From Aureisphaera galaxeae (GTDB lineage: Bacteria; Bacteroidota; Bacteroidia; Flavobacteriales; Flavobacteriaceae), in assembly GCF_028561275.1 (NCBI RefSeq), contig NZ_JAQQTF010000002.1, forward strand, positions 276,812 to 340,811: a DNA stretch of 64,000 bases, given 5' to 3'. Below the pieces are notes generated by a model that was given only the letters and a program-made list of their open reading frames with translations, was not told where the DNA came from and ran no database searches. The translations under genes and the position numbers were made by a program. Of this stretch, positions 55,904 to 64,000 are shown piece by piece; position 1 is the first letter of the stretch, and each line of letters opens with the position of its first letter.

Positions 55904-56581
55904 ATGAAAAAACTACTACTCCTAGTCTTTATATGCATCGGATCCTTCAGCTATGCACAACAAGTATTTGTAGAAGCTGGAAGGAATACCTCGCACTTCA
56001 AATTCAAAAACGATAGTGGAGAGGAATTAGAGAACCTTCAATCCAAAACCAAAAGCTACGTAAGTGCTGGGTACAAACATAAACTGTACAAGAGTTTGTC
56101 CTTGACCTCGGGCCTTGCCTATCAAAGCTATGGAGCTATAGGAAGCGATGACGTGCTCGGTAATTTCTTTGAATGGGATATCGACTACCTGAGTGTTAAC
56201 CTTGGGTTGGATTATGATTTTACCATTACCGAAGATGTATCCTTTTATCTCATCGCCACTTTCAATGCAGAGGTAATGGTAGATGGCGTACAGACTTTAA
56301 ATGGTCAGGTTTTTAACGTAAAGGATGTTGAAGAGTTTAACGATGTAGCAATGTTTTTACGGAGCGGAGGGGGAGTTCGCTTCGATATTTCCGAAAAAGC
56401 AAAAATCTATGCCCAATACCTGTACGGATCTGGATTGGTATTGGACGACGAAAACAACTCTGCCAATACAGAATTGAGAATCAACGTCCATTCCTTCGGA
56501 ATAGGTGTTATGGTCGATATCCCCTGTAGAAAGCAAGAAGAATTTCCGGTAGAAGGAACCACTAATGAAACCCAAAACTAG
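55904..56581 (+). CDS. Outer-membrane beta-barrel protein
   Basis: A 225-residue protein with signal peptide (MKKLLLLVFICIGSFSYAQ). Strands such as TKSYVSAGYKHKLYKSLSLTSGLAYQSYG and RINVHSFGIGVMVDIP alternate with turns, as in eight-stranded OmpW/PorT-like barrels. The C-terminal 15 residues are acidic and polar, not the usual aromatic end. The gene is packed between the small T9SS gene and the fibre gene, so it may hold or export these components. Confidence 0.8.
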   Translation: MKKLLLLVFICIGSFSYAQQVFVEAGRNTSHFKFKNDSGEELENLQSKTKSYVSAGYKHKLYKSLSLTSGLAYQSYGAIGSDDVLGNFFEWDIDYLSVNLGLDYDFTITEDVSFYLIATFNAEVMVDGVQTLNGQVFNVKDVEEFNDVAMFLRSGGGVRFDISEKAKIYAQYLYGSGLVLDDENNSANTELRINVHSFGIGVMVDIPCRKQEEFPVEGTTNETQN

Positions 56582-56586
56582 AAGTC

Positions 56587-59500
56587 ATGAAAAAGTTACT
56601 ACTTCTATTGTTTATAGCCATCATTTCTGTAGCAACCTATGCTCAAACCGATGGATTGCATTATCAAGCCATGATCATAGATCCCAATGTGCAGGAATTG
56701 CCTGGGAACAATGCTACGGGGAATATTCTCCCCAATACGGATGTAACATTGCGTTTTACCATTTTTAATGCAGCAGGGAATAGGGATTATTCCGAAATTC
56801 AGAATACACGAACCGACGCTTATGGAATGGTAAACGTCATTATCGGTCAAGGACAACCCCAAGGAACCGATCTGTTCACTGAGATTTTCTGGGATGGAAC
56901 ACGAAAGGATTTAAAAGTGGAGATTCAGTTCAATGGTCGCTTTACCGATTTAAGCAACCAGTCACTTACCTTCATCCCTTATGCGTTTCATCGTGATATC
57001 ATCGCGACAGGAAACATGGATGTAGATGGTAATGTCATTTTAGGGGGCAATCTGGTCGTAGAAGGCACTACCGATTTAAACGATCGCCTTTTGGTCAACA
57101 ATGAGAGCCCAACCTTATTATCGGGATCCCTTACGGTAGACGGTGCCACCAATCTTAACAGCACCCTCGATGTGACCGACGAAAGTCCTACGCATCTCAC
57201 GGGAATTTTACTGGTGGATTTAGAGACCCAACTGAGAAGTACCTTGGAAGTTGATGGTTTTACCGTGTTGAATGATAACCTAAGGGTAGAAGGAGCTACC
57301 GAATTGAATAGCACCTTGGGAGTAGATGGTGTTACCAATCTGAATAGTACATTGGAAGTAGACGGAGCCACGCAGTTAAACAGCACCTTAACCGTAATCG
57401 ATGCTACCCAATTGAATAGCACGTTAGAAGTGGATGGAGCCACTACCTTAAACAATACCCTGGATGTAACCAATCAAAGTCCGACGCGATTAACGGGAAC
57501 CTTAACGGTAGATGGGGTTACCAATCTGAATGACAATGTTTCTATAAACAATAACAGTTCCTTGAATGTTTCAGGGGATTTAGTGGTGCAAGGGTCTACT
57601 CTCTTTGAGGATGACCTCACCGTTGATGGGGATACCAATTTAAATGGACTTCTAAATGTAAATAACAATAGCCCCACCAACTTAAGTGGGACCTTGAATG
57701 TAGCCAATGCAACCACCTTGGGAAGCTCCCTTACCGTAGATGGCCCCACGAACTTGGAAAATGAGCTTAATGTGAACAATCAAAGCCCAACCAATCTTTC
57801 GGGAAGTTTAACCGTCGATTTGGGTACGGAACTCAACAGCAGCCTTTCGGTGAACAATGGAAGTCCAACGCTATTAACGGGTACCCTGGATGTAGAAGGA
57901 GCCATGAACCTTAATAACAACCTTACGGTAAATGGAGTAACCAATCTGAACAGTTTTGTTTTTGTGAATAATGGGGCGCCAACCAATTTGTCGGGTGAAT
58001 TGAATGTAGCTGGAGATACTGATATGGATGGTACTTTAATTGTCGATGGAGCGACTACATTGAACCAAGGATTAACGGTTGCGAATGCTAGTGATACGTA
58101 TTTAACAGGAACCTTGGAGGTAGATGGCGAAACCACTTTGAACAATTCGTTGGATGTGACCAATCAGAGCCCAACGTACCTTTCGGGAACACTTACGGTA
58201 GATGAGGCTACTACATTGAATAGTAGTTTGGATGTGACCAATGCGTCTCCTACAACACTTACGGGAACCTTGGATGTCGATGGAGCTACTACCATTAATA
58301 ATTCGCTTTCTGTCTTAAATGGTTCGGAAACCAAATTAACAGGAACGCTTACCGTAGATGAGGATACCAATTTGAATAGCAATCTTACGGTGCTCAATGG
58401 AAGTGATACTAATTTAAGTGGGATTCTCAATGTTACGGGTGCCACTACTTTGGACAACACTTTGACGGTAGCTGGAGCGACTACCATAAATAACGATTTA
58501 ACTGTAACGGGGAATACGTTCTTGGGAAGCCTCAATACCCAAAGCATCAATATTTCTGGAGATAATCCAGCTTTTGTGGCTACTTTCGAAAATACAAACA
58601 CAGGAGATGGAGATGGTATTGCGATTCGTTTGGGGAAAAACCACGGTGCTTGGGACGGAACTCAAATCCTTCAGATTGTAAATCCGTTAATTGGTGATCC
58701 CGATGCTGGGATTCCGCCGATTGATCCTACCTATCAGAGTGCCATAAATATTATAAAGACCCAGTTTCAATCCCCCGGAACCTTTTCGGTTTCCGATATG
58801 ATCAACTTAGCCCCAGGGGGGCTGCGATCGGGCGGTATTCTTTCGATTAATGAATTTGTGTTTCAGCAAATGAATTCCAGTTTGGGACTTCCCAAGAATT
58901 TACCTGGAGTGAATTTCCCTTTCACCACCTTGACTCAGACACCAACACCGCCACCACCGTTTCCAGGGGTGACCATTCCTTTTGTAAATGTGACTATTCC
59001 TGGATGGCAGGTGCCTTCGGTGAGTATTCCGAGCCAGGTGTTGAACAGTCCTATTGGCAATTTTATCCCTTCCTTACCCCTTACGGGAGATAATACGGGG
59101 GGATTACCAGGAATTGACTTTCCCACCATTCCTACCCAGGCCATTGCAGGTTCCCTGAACAAAAACAACGAATACGTTTCCTTCCAAGACAAAGATGGAC
59201 GGGTAACAGGAAGCATCCGAGCACAATCCTTACAGGATTTTGCCAATGAGACGATTTGTAATCCAGTGTATTTAATGAATGTGATCTCCAAGTTCATTGG
59301 AGTGGACCTATTGGATAAAGTAGTGGCCGGATCGGTAGAGATGACCAATCTTATCGAAAAGTTCAATCATATTGGGGTAGAGTACACTTCGGGTAATGGG
59401 GATTACGCGGAATGGTTGCCCAGATCGAATGCCGAAGAATACATTACAGCAGGTGATATTGTAGCCGTGAAAGGCGGATTTATTACCAAAGATTTGGAAA

Positions 59501-59931
59501 ATGTAGAACAGATCATGGTGGTTTCGCACCGTCCAATCATTTTAGGAAACACCCCCGATCCCGAGCGAACCCATTTGGGTAACAACGTGGCTTTTATGGG
59601 GCAAGTACCCGTTAAGGTCATGGGACCTGTGGAAACGGGAGATTATATCGTAGCAGATACTACCGTTCGAGGGTATGGTGTTGCGAAATCCCAAGAGGAG
59701 ATGCAAGCCGAAGATTTTGTCTTGGCTGTAGGAAGATCTTGGGAAGAAAACCAGAACGAAGGTCCCAAAATGGTAAATACAGTAGTTGGGGTTCATAATG
59801 GGGATTGGGTAAGCGTAGTACAGAAACTTCAACAAAAACAGAAAGCCTACGAAGCACAATTTAAAGCCATAGAAGCCAAAGTAAATGCCTTGGATCAAAA
59901 GGCCGAAGAACTATTGGAAAACAATCACTAA
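56587..59931 (+). CDS. Fibre-like protein with 12/14-residue beta-helix repeats, paralogue 1
   Basis: A 1114-residue exported protein. After the signal peptide (MKKLLLLLFIAIISVATYAQ), residues 20-137 form a small beta domain common at the start of Bacteroidota tail-fibre-like proteins (GLHYQAMIIDPN ... FIPYAFHRDI). About residues 140-655 are a regular repeat, 12-residue units (LNSTLEVDGATQ) often alternating with 14-residue units (LNNSLDVTNQSPTY), a form that fits a parallel or trimeric beta-helix. A Pro-rich link follows. The C-terminal part has YTSGNGDYAEWLPRSNAEEYI and MVVSHRPIILGN, then a coiled coil (about 1080-1114). It has no T9SS sorting domain. Confidence 0.83.
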   Translation: MKKLLLLLFIAIISVATYAQTDGLHYQAMIIDPNVQELPGNNATGNILPNTDVTLRFTIFNAAGNRDYSEIQNTRTDAYGMVNVIIGQGQPQGTDLFTEIFWDGTRKDLKVEIQFNGRFTDLSNQSLTFIPYAFHRDIIATGNMDVDGNVILGGNLVVEGTTDLNDRLLVNNESPTLLSGSLTVDGATNLNSTLDVTDESPTHLTGILLVDLETQLRSTLEVDGFTVLNDNLRVEGATELNSTLGVDGVTNLNSTLEVDGATQLNSTLTVIDATQLNSTLEVDGATTLNNTLDVTNQSPTRLTGTLTVDGVTNLNDNVSINNNSSLNVSGDLVVQGSTLFEDDLTVDGDTNLNGLLNVNNNSPTNLSGTLNVANATTLGSSLTVDGPTNLENELNVNNQSPTNLSGSLTVDLGTELNSSLSVNNGSPTLLTGTLDVEGAMNLNNNLTVNGVTNLNSFVFVNNGAPTNLSGELNVAGDTDMDGTLIVDGATTLNQGLTVANASDTYLTGTLEVDGETTLNNSLDVTNQSPTYLSGTLTVDEATTLNSSLDVTNASPTTLTGTLDVDGATTINNSLSVLNGSETKLTGTLTVDEDTNLNSNLTVLNGSDTNLSGILNVTGATTLDNTLTVAGATTINNDLTVTGNTFLGSLNTQSINISGDNPAFVATFENTNTGDGDGIAIRLGKNHGAWDGTQILQIVNPLIGDPDAGIPPIDPTYQSAINIIKTQFQSPGTFSVSDMINLAPGGLRSGGILSINEFVFQQMNSSLGLPKNLPGVNFPFTTLTQTPTPPPPFPGVTIPFVNVTIPGWQVPSVSIPSQVLNSPIGNFIPSLPLTGDNTGGLPGIDFPTIPTQAIAGSLNKNNEYVSFQDKDGRVTGSIRAQSLQDFANETICNPVYLMNVISKFIGVDLLDKVVAGSVEMTNLIEKFNHIGVEYTSGNGDYAEWLPRSNAEEYITAGDIVAVKGGFITKDLENVEQIMVVSHRPIILGNTPDPERTHLGNNVAFMGQVPVKVMGPVETGDYIVADTTVRGYGVAKSQEEMQAEDFVLAVGRSWEENQNEGPKMVNTVVGVHNGDWVSVVQKLQQKQKAYEAQFKAIEAKVNALDQKAEELLENNH

Positions 59932-59941
59932 ATCCAAAACC

Positions 59942-62900
59942 ATGAAACGTCTCTTACACATATTGATTTTTCTGCTTGGGGCTGGATTGTACGCACAGAC
60001 GGACGGACTCACTTATCAGGCTGTTATTCTAGACCCCAATATTCAGGAATTACCTGGGGTAAATGCTAGTGGGAATATTTTACCCAATGCAGCGGTTACC
60101 TTGCGATTCACCATTACAAATAGCAATGGCGAAGTAGACTATCGTGAACAGCACAGTACGCAAACCGATGCGCACGGGATCATAAATTTGGTCATAGGGC
60201 AAGGAGAACAGATAAGCCAGAATGCGTTTACCGACATTTTTTGGAATGGCGCTCCTAAAAACTTGAGGGTAGAAATTAACCTCGGGGATCGATTCAATGA
60301 CCTCAATGAACAGACATTGACATTTGTTCCCTATGCCTTTCACAGGGACATTACCGCCACGGGCACATTAAGAGCTGAAGGAGATGTGCTATTTGGAGGG
60401 AATTTAGTGGTGGACGGAATTACGAATTTGAATAGTTCGTTAGATGTGAATAACGAGAGCTCTTCGGAGCTAACAGGAATTCTACAAGTCACAGGTGCCA
60501 CTCAATTGAATAACTCCTTAGATGTAAACAACCAACAACGAACACTTTTTACAGGGACTTTGGAAGTGGATGGAGCCACCCAATTGCGCAGTCGACTAAC
60601 CGTGGCAGATTCAACCCAATTAAATAATACCTTGGAAGTAAATGGCCTTACACGATTGAAAAGTACATTGGATGTTGAAGGCGCTACCCGTCTGGGAGAC
60701 CGTCTTATTGTGAGCGAGGCCACACAACTGAATAGCACGTTAACGGTAGAAGACGCTACTGTTCTAAGAAGAACCCTCGATGTGGATGGAGCTACGAGTT
60801 TAAACGATGATTTACGAGTGGACAACCAACGGCCCACATATTTGTCGGGGACACTTACGGTAGATGGGGAAAGCAATTTCAATTCGAATGTTCTTGTAAA
60901 CAATGGGAGCAACGTGAATGTTTCTGGCGATATGTCAATCGGCGGGGATACGGTGCTTCAACAAGATGTCACCGTCGAAGGGGATACAAACCTTAATACC
61001 TCCCTTTCGGTTAACAATGGAAGTCCAACGACTTTAAGTGGTACTCTCAATGTGGAGGGACAAACGGCTTTAGCCAGTGAACTATTGGTCCTTGGAACCA
61101 CAGATCTAAATAACTTTTTACGCGTAAACAATGCCAGTGAAACCCTATTAACGGGAGGACTTACGGTAGGCTTAGCTACGCAACTCAATGGGCGGCTTTT
61201 GGTGCTTAATGGCAGTCCAACCTTCCTTTCAGGACCCTTGAATGTAAACGGAGAAATCCTATTTGGAGATGACATGACGGTAACCGGAATTGCCAATTTT
61301 AATGATGAGCTCAATGTTCTTAATGGCGCCGCAGTCACCTTGTCCGGAGATTTAGATGTAGAAGGGAATACTAGTTTGGGAGGAATCCTAGATGTATTGA
61401 ATCAAACGACCCTCAACGATGACCTTACGGTAACCAATACCGAAGCATCTGCGTTCACGGGAGCGCTCGAGGTAGACGGTAGTACCACCATAAACAATAT
61501 GTTTCAGGTTACCGCTCAATCTCCCTCCTATTGGAGCGGTACCTTGGTGGTAGACGAAGCAACCGTTATCAATAATTCACTGGACGTTACCAATGGAAGC
61601 GCCACTGCACTTACAGGAAGCTTAACGGTAGATGGAATTACCTCGGTACAATCCAATCTTGATGTAACCAATGGGAGCCCTACCTTTCTTTCGGGAAGAT
61701 TAGGGGTGGAAGGAATGACCGAACTCAACGCGCTTAATGTGAACAATGTTGCAGAGACGCGATTGAGCGGCACCCTAAACGTGGCGGGCGCCGTGAATCT
61801 CAACAACGTATTTACCATTGCCAACGCAACTACCGTAAACAACGACCTTACGGTAACGGGAGGCGCTAACTTAACGAGCCTTACCACTGGCGGAATTTCA
61901 GTCATCGATGATAACCCCAACTATTTGGGAATCTTGTCCAATGCCGACCAAGGAGATGGAGGAGGAATCCTCATTAAACTGGGTCGTGATCATGGTAGAT
62001 GGACGGGGAGTAGTATTCTGAAAATCGATCAGACGCTCATTAGTAATGATCCAGTGAACAATACACCGCCTACGGATCCTTTGTATGTTACCGCACTGAA
62101 TACGGTGAAAACCAAATTCCTGAATCCAGGACCATTCACCATGGGAGAGATTGTGGGACTGAGTCCTTTGGCCTTAAGAGCCGCTTCTATTGGGAATATC
62201 AACAATTTGGTCTTTCAAGAAGTACAAGCGCAACTTAATTTCCCAAAGAATGTACCTTCGGTTACCATGCCTTCTTTTGCCGTTCCTGGTTTCGAAAATG
62301 AAATCGTGTTCTTCAATGGGCTATCTCCCATTTGTTCAGGGCAATACTGTTATAGTGTATGTTTTCCATTTGCGGGTTGTATTCGGGTATGTATTCCTCC
62401 AGTGAATGTATGCGTGCCAACCATTCCAAAAATTGCATTTCCGGCTTTGCAGGTACCACAGGTGAATGTAGCGCCTACTTTCAATAATTTTCTTCCAGCA
62501 TTACCAACTTTAAGCGAAGCTGGATTGCCAGATGTGGGAATTCCGAGCATCCCAACCGTACCTTTCCAAAATTCACTTTCTAGGGAAAACGAGTACATGA
62601 CCTTTCAGGATAGGGATCAGAGAAAGACAGGAGCCATTCGTGCCATGTCTATAGCCGACTTTGCCGATAGTACGATCTTGGATGATGTTTACGCGATCAA
62701 TGTCGCTTCCCGATTCATTAACATCGATTTATTGAAATCGATAGTGCGGGGAGGGGCCACGATGGTAGACCTTATCAATAAATTCAACAAAATGGGTGTG
62801 GAGTACACTTCGGGTAACGGGGATTATGCCGAGTGGTTGGAGCGCTTTTCACCGAGTGAATACGTAACACCGGGTGATATTGTTGGTGTAAGAGGCGGTA

Positions 62901-63367
62901 AAATATCCAAGGACCTTACCCACTTCGAACAATTGATGGTAGTATCGCATCGCCCCATTGTTTTGGGGAACGATCCTACGCATGAAAAGAAGCATTTAGG
63001 TAATGCGGTGGCTTTTATCGGTCAAGTACCTGTGAAGGTGATCGGACCCGCGCATAAAGGGGATTATATTGTTGCCAATCCTGACTTTTCAGGATACGGA
63101 AGGGCCATTGCCCCAGAGAATATGAAGACCGAAGACTTCCGATATGCCGTAGGGCGCGCTTGGGAGGAAAATGAGAACCCTGGCCCCAAGATGGTAAATA
63201 CTGTAGTGGGGATTCACAATGGTGACTTTGCGAAAGCCCTTCAGCAGATAGCCTCACAGCAAAACTCCTTGGATTCAAAATTGAAAACACTGGAGGAGAG
63301 AATCGAAGAAATTTCAGAAAAACTCAATACAACAACTCAAATTGAAGATTATGCAGGTAAGGAATAA
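59942..63367 (+). CDS. Fibre-like protein with 12/14-residue repeats, paralogue 2
   Basis: A 1141-residue paralogue of the preceding gene, 10 bp after it. The ATG at 59942 gives a clean signal peptide (MKRLLHILIFLLGAGLYAQ); an in-frame ATG lies 57 bases upstream inside the preceding gene. The order is the same: short N-terminal domain, repeats (about 140-655), a Pro-rich link and a C-terminal module with YTSGNGDYAEWLERFSPSEYV and MVVSHRPIVLGN plus a coiled coil. The link carries an inserted patch with six cysteines (about 795-825), absent from the paralogue. Repeats of the two differ in detail, so they could form a heteromeric fibre. Confidence 0.83.
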   Translation: MKRLLHILIFLLGAGLYAQTDGLTYQAVILDPNIQELPGVNASGNILPNAAVTLRFTITNSNGEVDYREQHSTQTDAHGIINLVIGQGEQISQNAFTDIFWNGAPKNLRVEINLGDRFNDLNEQTLTFVPYAFHRDITATGTLRAEGDVLFGGNLVVDGITNLNSSLDVNNESSSELTGILQVTGATQLNNSLDVNNQQRTLFTGTLEVDGATQLRSRLTVADSTQLNNTLEVNGLTRLKSTLDVEGATRLGDRLIVSEATQLNSTLTVEDATVLRRTLDVDGATSLNDDLRVDNQRPTYLSGTLTVDGESNFNSNVLVNNGSNVNVSGDMSIGGDTVLQQDVTVEGDTNLNTSLSVNNGSPTTLSGTLNVEGQTALASELLVLGTTDLNNFLRVNNASETLLTGGLTVGLATQLNGRLLVLNGSPTFLSGPLNVNGEILFGDDMTVTGIANFNDELNVLNGAAVTLSGDLDVEGNTSLGGILDVLNQTTLNDDLTVTNTEASAFTGALEVDGSTTINNMFQVTAQSPSYWSGTLVVDEATVINNSLDVTNGSATALTGSLTVDGITSVQSNLDVTNGSPTFLSGRLGVEGMTELNALNVNNVAETRLSGTLNVAGAVNLNNVFTIANATTVNNDLTVTGGANLTSLTTGGISVIDDNPNYLGILSNADQGDGGGILIKLGRDHGRWTGSSILKIDQTLISNDPVNNTPPTDPLYVTALNTVKTKFLNPGPFTMGEIVGLSPLALRAASIGNINNLVFQEVQAQLNFPKNVPSVTMPSFAVPGFENEIVFFNGLSPICSGQYCYSVCFPFAGCIRVCIPPVNVCVPTIPKIAFPALQVPQVNVAPTFNNFLPALPTLSEAGLPDVGIPSIPTVPFQNSLSRENEYMTFQDRDQRKTGAIRAMSIADFADSTILDDVYAINVASRFINIDLLKSIVRGGATMVDLINKFNKMGVEYTSGNGDYAEWLERFSPSEYVTPGDIVGVRGGKISKDLTHFEQLMVVSHRPIVLGNDPTHEKKHLGNAVAFIGQVPVKVIGPAHKGDYIVANPDFSGYGRAIAPENMKTEDFRYAVGRAWEENENPGPKMVNTVVGIHNGDFAKALQQIASQQNSLDSKLKTLEERIEEISEKLNTTTQIEDYAGKE

Positions 63368-63929
63368 ATTATGGTTAGGTCTATGCCTACTAATGGTAAC
63401 CCTAGGATGGGGACAAGAGCAAGATACTTTTTACTTAAGTCAAGAGCAGTTAACGCAGATTCAAAAAAGTGAAGAAGCCTTAAGCGTTTGGTTCGAGGAA
63501 ATAAAAACCCCAGGCGTGAAGATTGAAGGAAACCAAATGATCTTTAGTGAGGAAGCGCAGAAATTGATTAAAGATGTTTCATACCGCGAAAACGTGTATA
63601 AAGAAAACTATTCGTTCGCAGATGTACAACAGAGCTTGGCAAGGTTCGAAATGCAAAAAGCCTTTTGGCAAATGCTGAATTTATATCCGGACCACAAGGA
63701 AGATGTCGTGCGTTATATTTATGCTTATGACAAAGCTTTCCCAACCGATGAGGTGGTGGTAGCTTCCTTTTACACCTATGCTTTCTTCGATCCGGCCATT
63801 ACGGATTTAAGCGAAGGGAAACCCAATGTTCACCGTCCCGATATTTTCGAGGACTACTTGCGAAGAACCCAAGAGATTGTTACGTATATCGAATACTTCC
63901 GAAACGAGGAAGCCAAAACCAAATCCTAA
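63351..63929 (+). CDS. Small exported helical protein of unknown function
   Basis: A 192-residue protein with signal peptide (MQVRNKLWLGLCLLMVTLGWGQ). The ATG at 63351 lies inside the end of the preceding gene (17 bases of overlap), and is preferred over a TTG nine bases upstream. The remaining chain is charged and mostly helical (LTQIQKSEEALSVWFEEI, RRTQEIVTYIEYFRNEE). No family was recognised. Being translationally coupled to the fibre gene, it may be an assembly factor. Confidence 0.75.
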   Translation: MQVRNKLWLGLCLLMVTLGWGQEQDTFYLSQEQLTQIQKSEEALSVWFEEIKTPGVKIEGNQMIFSEEAQKLIKDVSYRENVYKENYSFADVQQSLARFEMQKAFWQMLNLYPDHKEDVVRYIYAYDKAFPTDEVVVASFYTYAFFDPAITDLSEGKPNVHRPDIFEDYLRRTQEIVTYIEYFRNEEAKTKS

Positions 63930-63955
63930 TTTTCATTTCAACAACTAACCCAATT

Positions 63956-63992
63956 AAAAAGCCCTCACTGTTACAGTAGAGGGCTTTTTTTT
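63956..63992 (+). terminator. Rho-independent terminator of the surface operon
   Basis: AAAAAGCCCTC (63956-63966) pairs with GAGGGCTTTTT (63979-63989), with a small inner hairpin and a T-run. Confidence 0.9.
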
Positions 63993-64000
63993 GGAAAGGG

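Noticed and set aside
57100..58500. CRISPR array suggested by short regular DNA repeats
   Set aside because: The repeats lie in one continuous reading frame, vary in sequence and encode protein repeats; no spacer pattern and no cas genes.
56988..58601. Chain of minus-strand open frames opposite the fibre repeats
   Set aside because: They follow the repeat phase of the fibre gene, show Val/Ser/Pro-rich low-complexity protein and are shadows of the real gene.
56587..63367. Prophage tail fibre
   Set aside because: The repeats resemble tail fibres, but signal peptides, T9SS neighbours and the absence of any phage structural, portal or integrase gene indicate a chromosomal surface operon.

Overview
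The window looks like a chromosomal segment from a member of the Flavobacteriaceae (phylum Bacteroidota). The evidence is several proteins with C-terminal type IX secretion (T9SS, 'type A') sorting domains, Bacteroidota-type promoters (TTG/TTTG, about 20 bp, TAnnTTTG), few Shine-Dalgarno sequences, a three-gene succinate dehydrogenase with a single cytochrome b subunit, and many SprA-like, OmpA-like and SusD-free outer-membrane proteins. No tRNA, rRNA, CRISPR array, insertion sequence or prophage was seen.

Left part (1-18465) is mostly housekeeping. It holds the end of a large Asp-box/VPS10-like propeller protein, an SMI1/KNR4 protein, sdhCAB, a Vsr-like endonuclease, a hybrid histidine kinase, a glutamine/methionine aminotransferase with an ankyrin protein and an omega-amidase (together a plausible methionine-salvage set), a lipoprotein, a TetR regulator, ComF, a coiled-coil membrane protein, glycyl-tRNA synthetase and a small lipoprotein.

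Middle part (18737-30114) has two tandem paralogous T9SS-exported proteins, a large SprA-like outer-membrane barrel on the opposite strand, exonuclease III, and an OmpA-family lipoprotein gene flanked by two copies, in opposite orientation, of a palindromic repeat.

Section 30143-42929 looks like one regulated surface/periplasm system. An ECF-type sigma factor and its membrane anti-sigma factor (with periplasmic TPR repeats) lie divergently from a run of exported proteins: two T9SS proteins, two paralogous lipoproteins, a PKD/outer-membrane-barrel protein and a periplasmic TPR-CHAT (caspase-like) protein. Three of these genes are preceded by the same two-part motif, GGGGTAAC-N15-GGATATA, with identical spacing. 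This is the expected form of an ECF promoter, so the window appears to contain both the sigma factor and its local regulon. This is the strongest candidate for an undescribed system.

Right part (43006-63929) has an aldo/keto reductase, an unknown secreted protein, an NTF2-like protein and RadA. It then has a propeller-type sensor kinase and LuxR-type response regulator followed, in the same direction, by a run of surface proteins: a 1376-residue protein with about twelve four-cysteine Ig-like repeats, a small T9SS protein, an outer-membrane barrel, two paralogous fibre-like proteins built from alternating 12- and 14-residue repeats, and a small exported protein. Three TACGTA sites spaced 10 and 21 bp lie between the response regulator and the first surface gene. 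A sensor-controlled surface-fibre operon is the natural reading, but it is inferred from layout alone.
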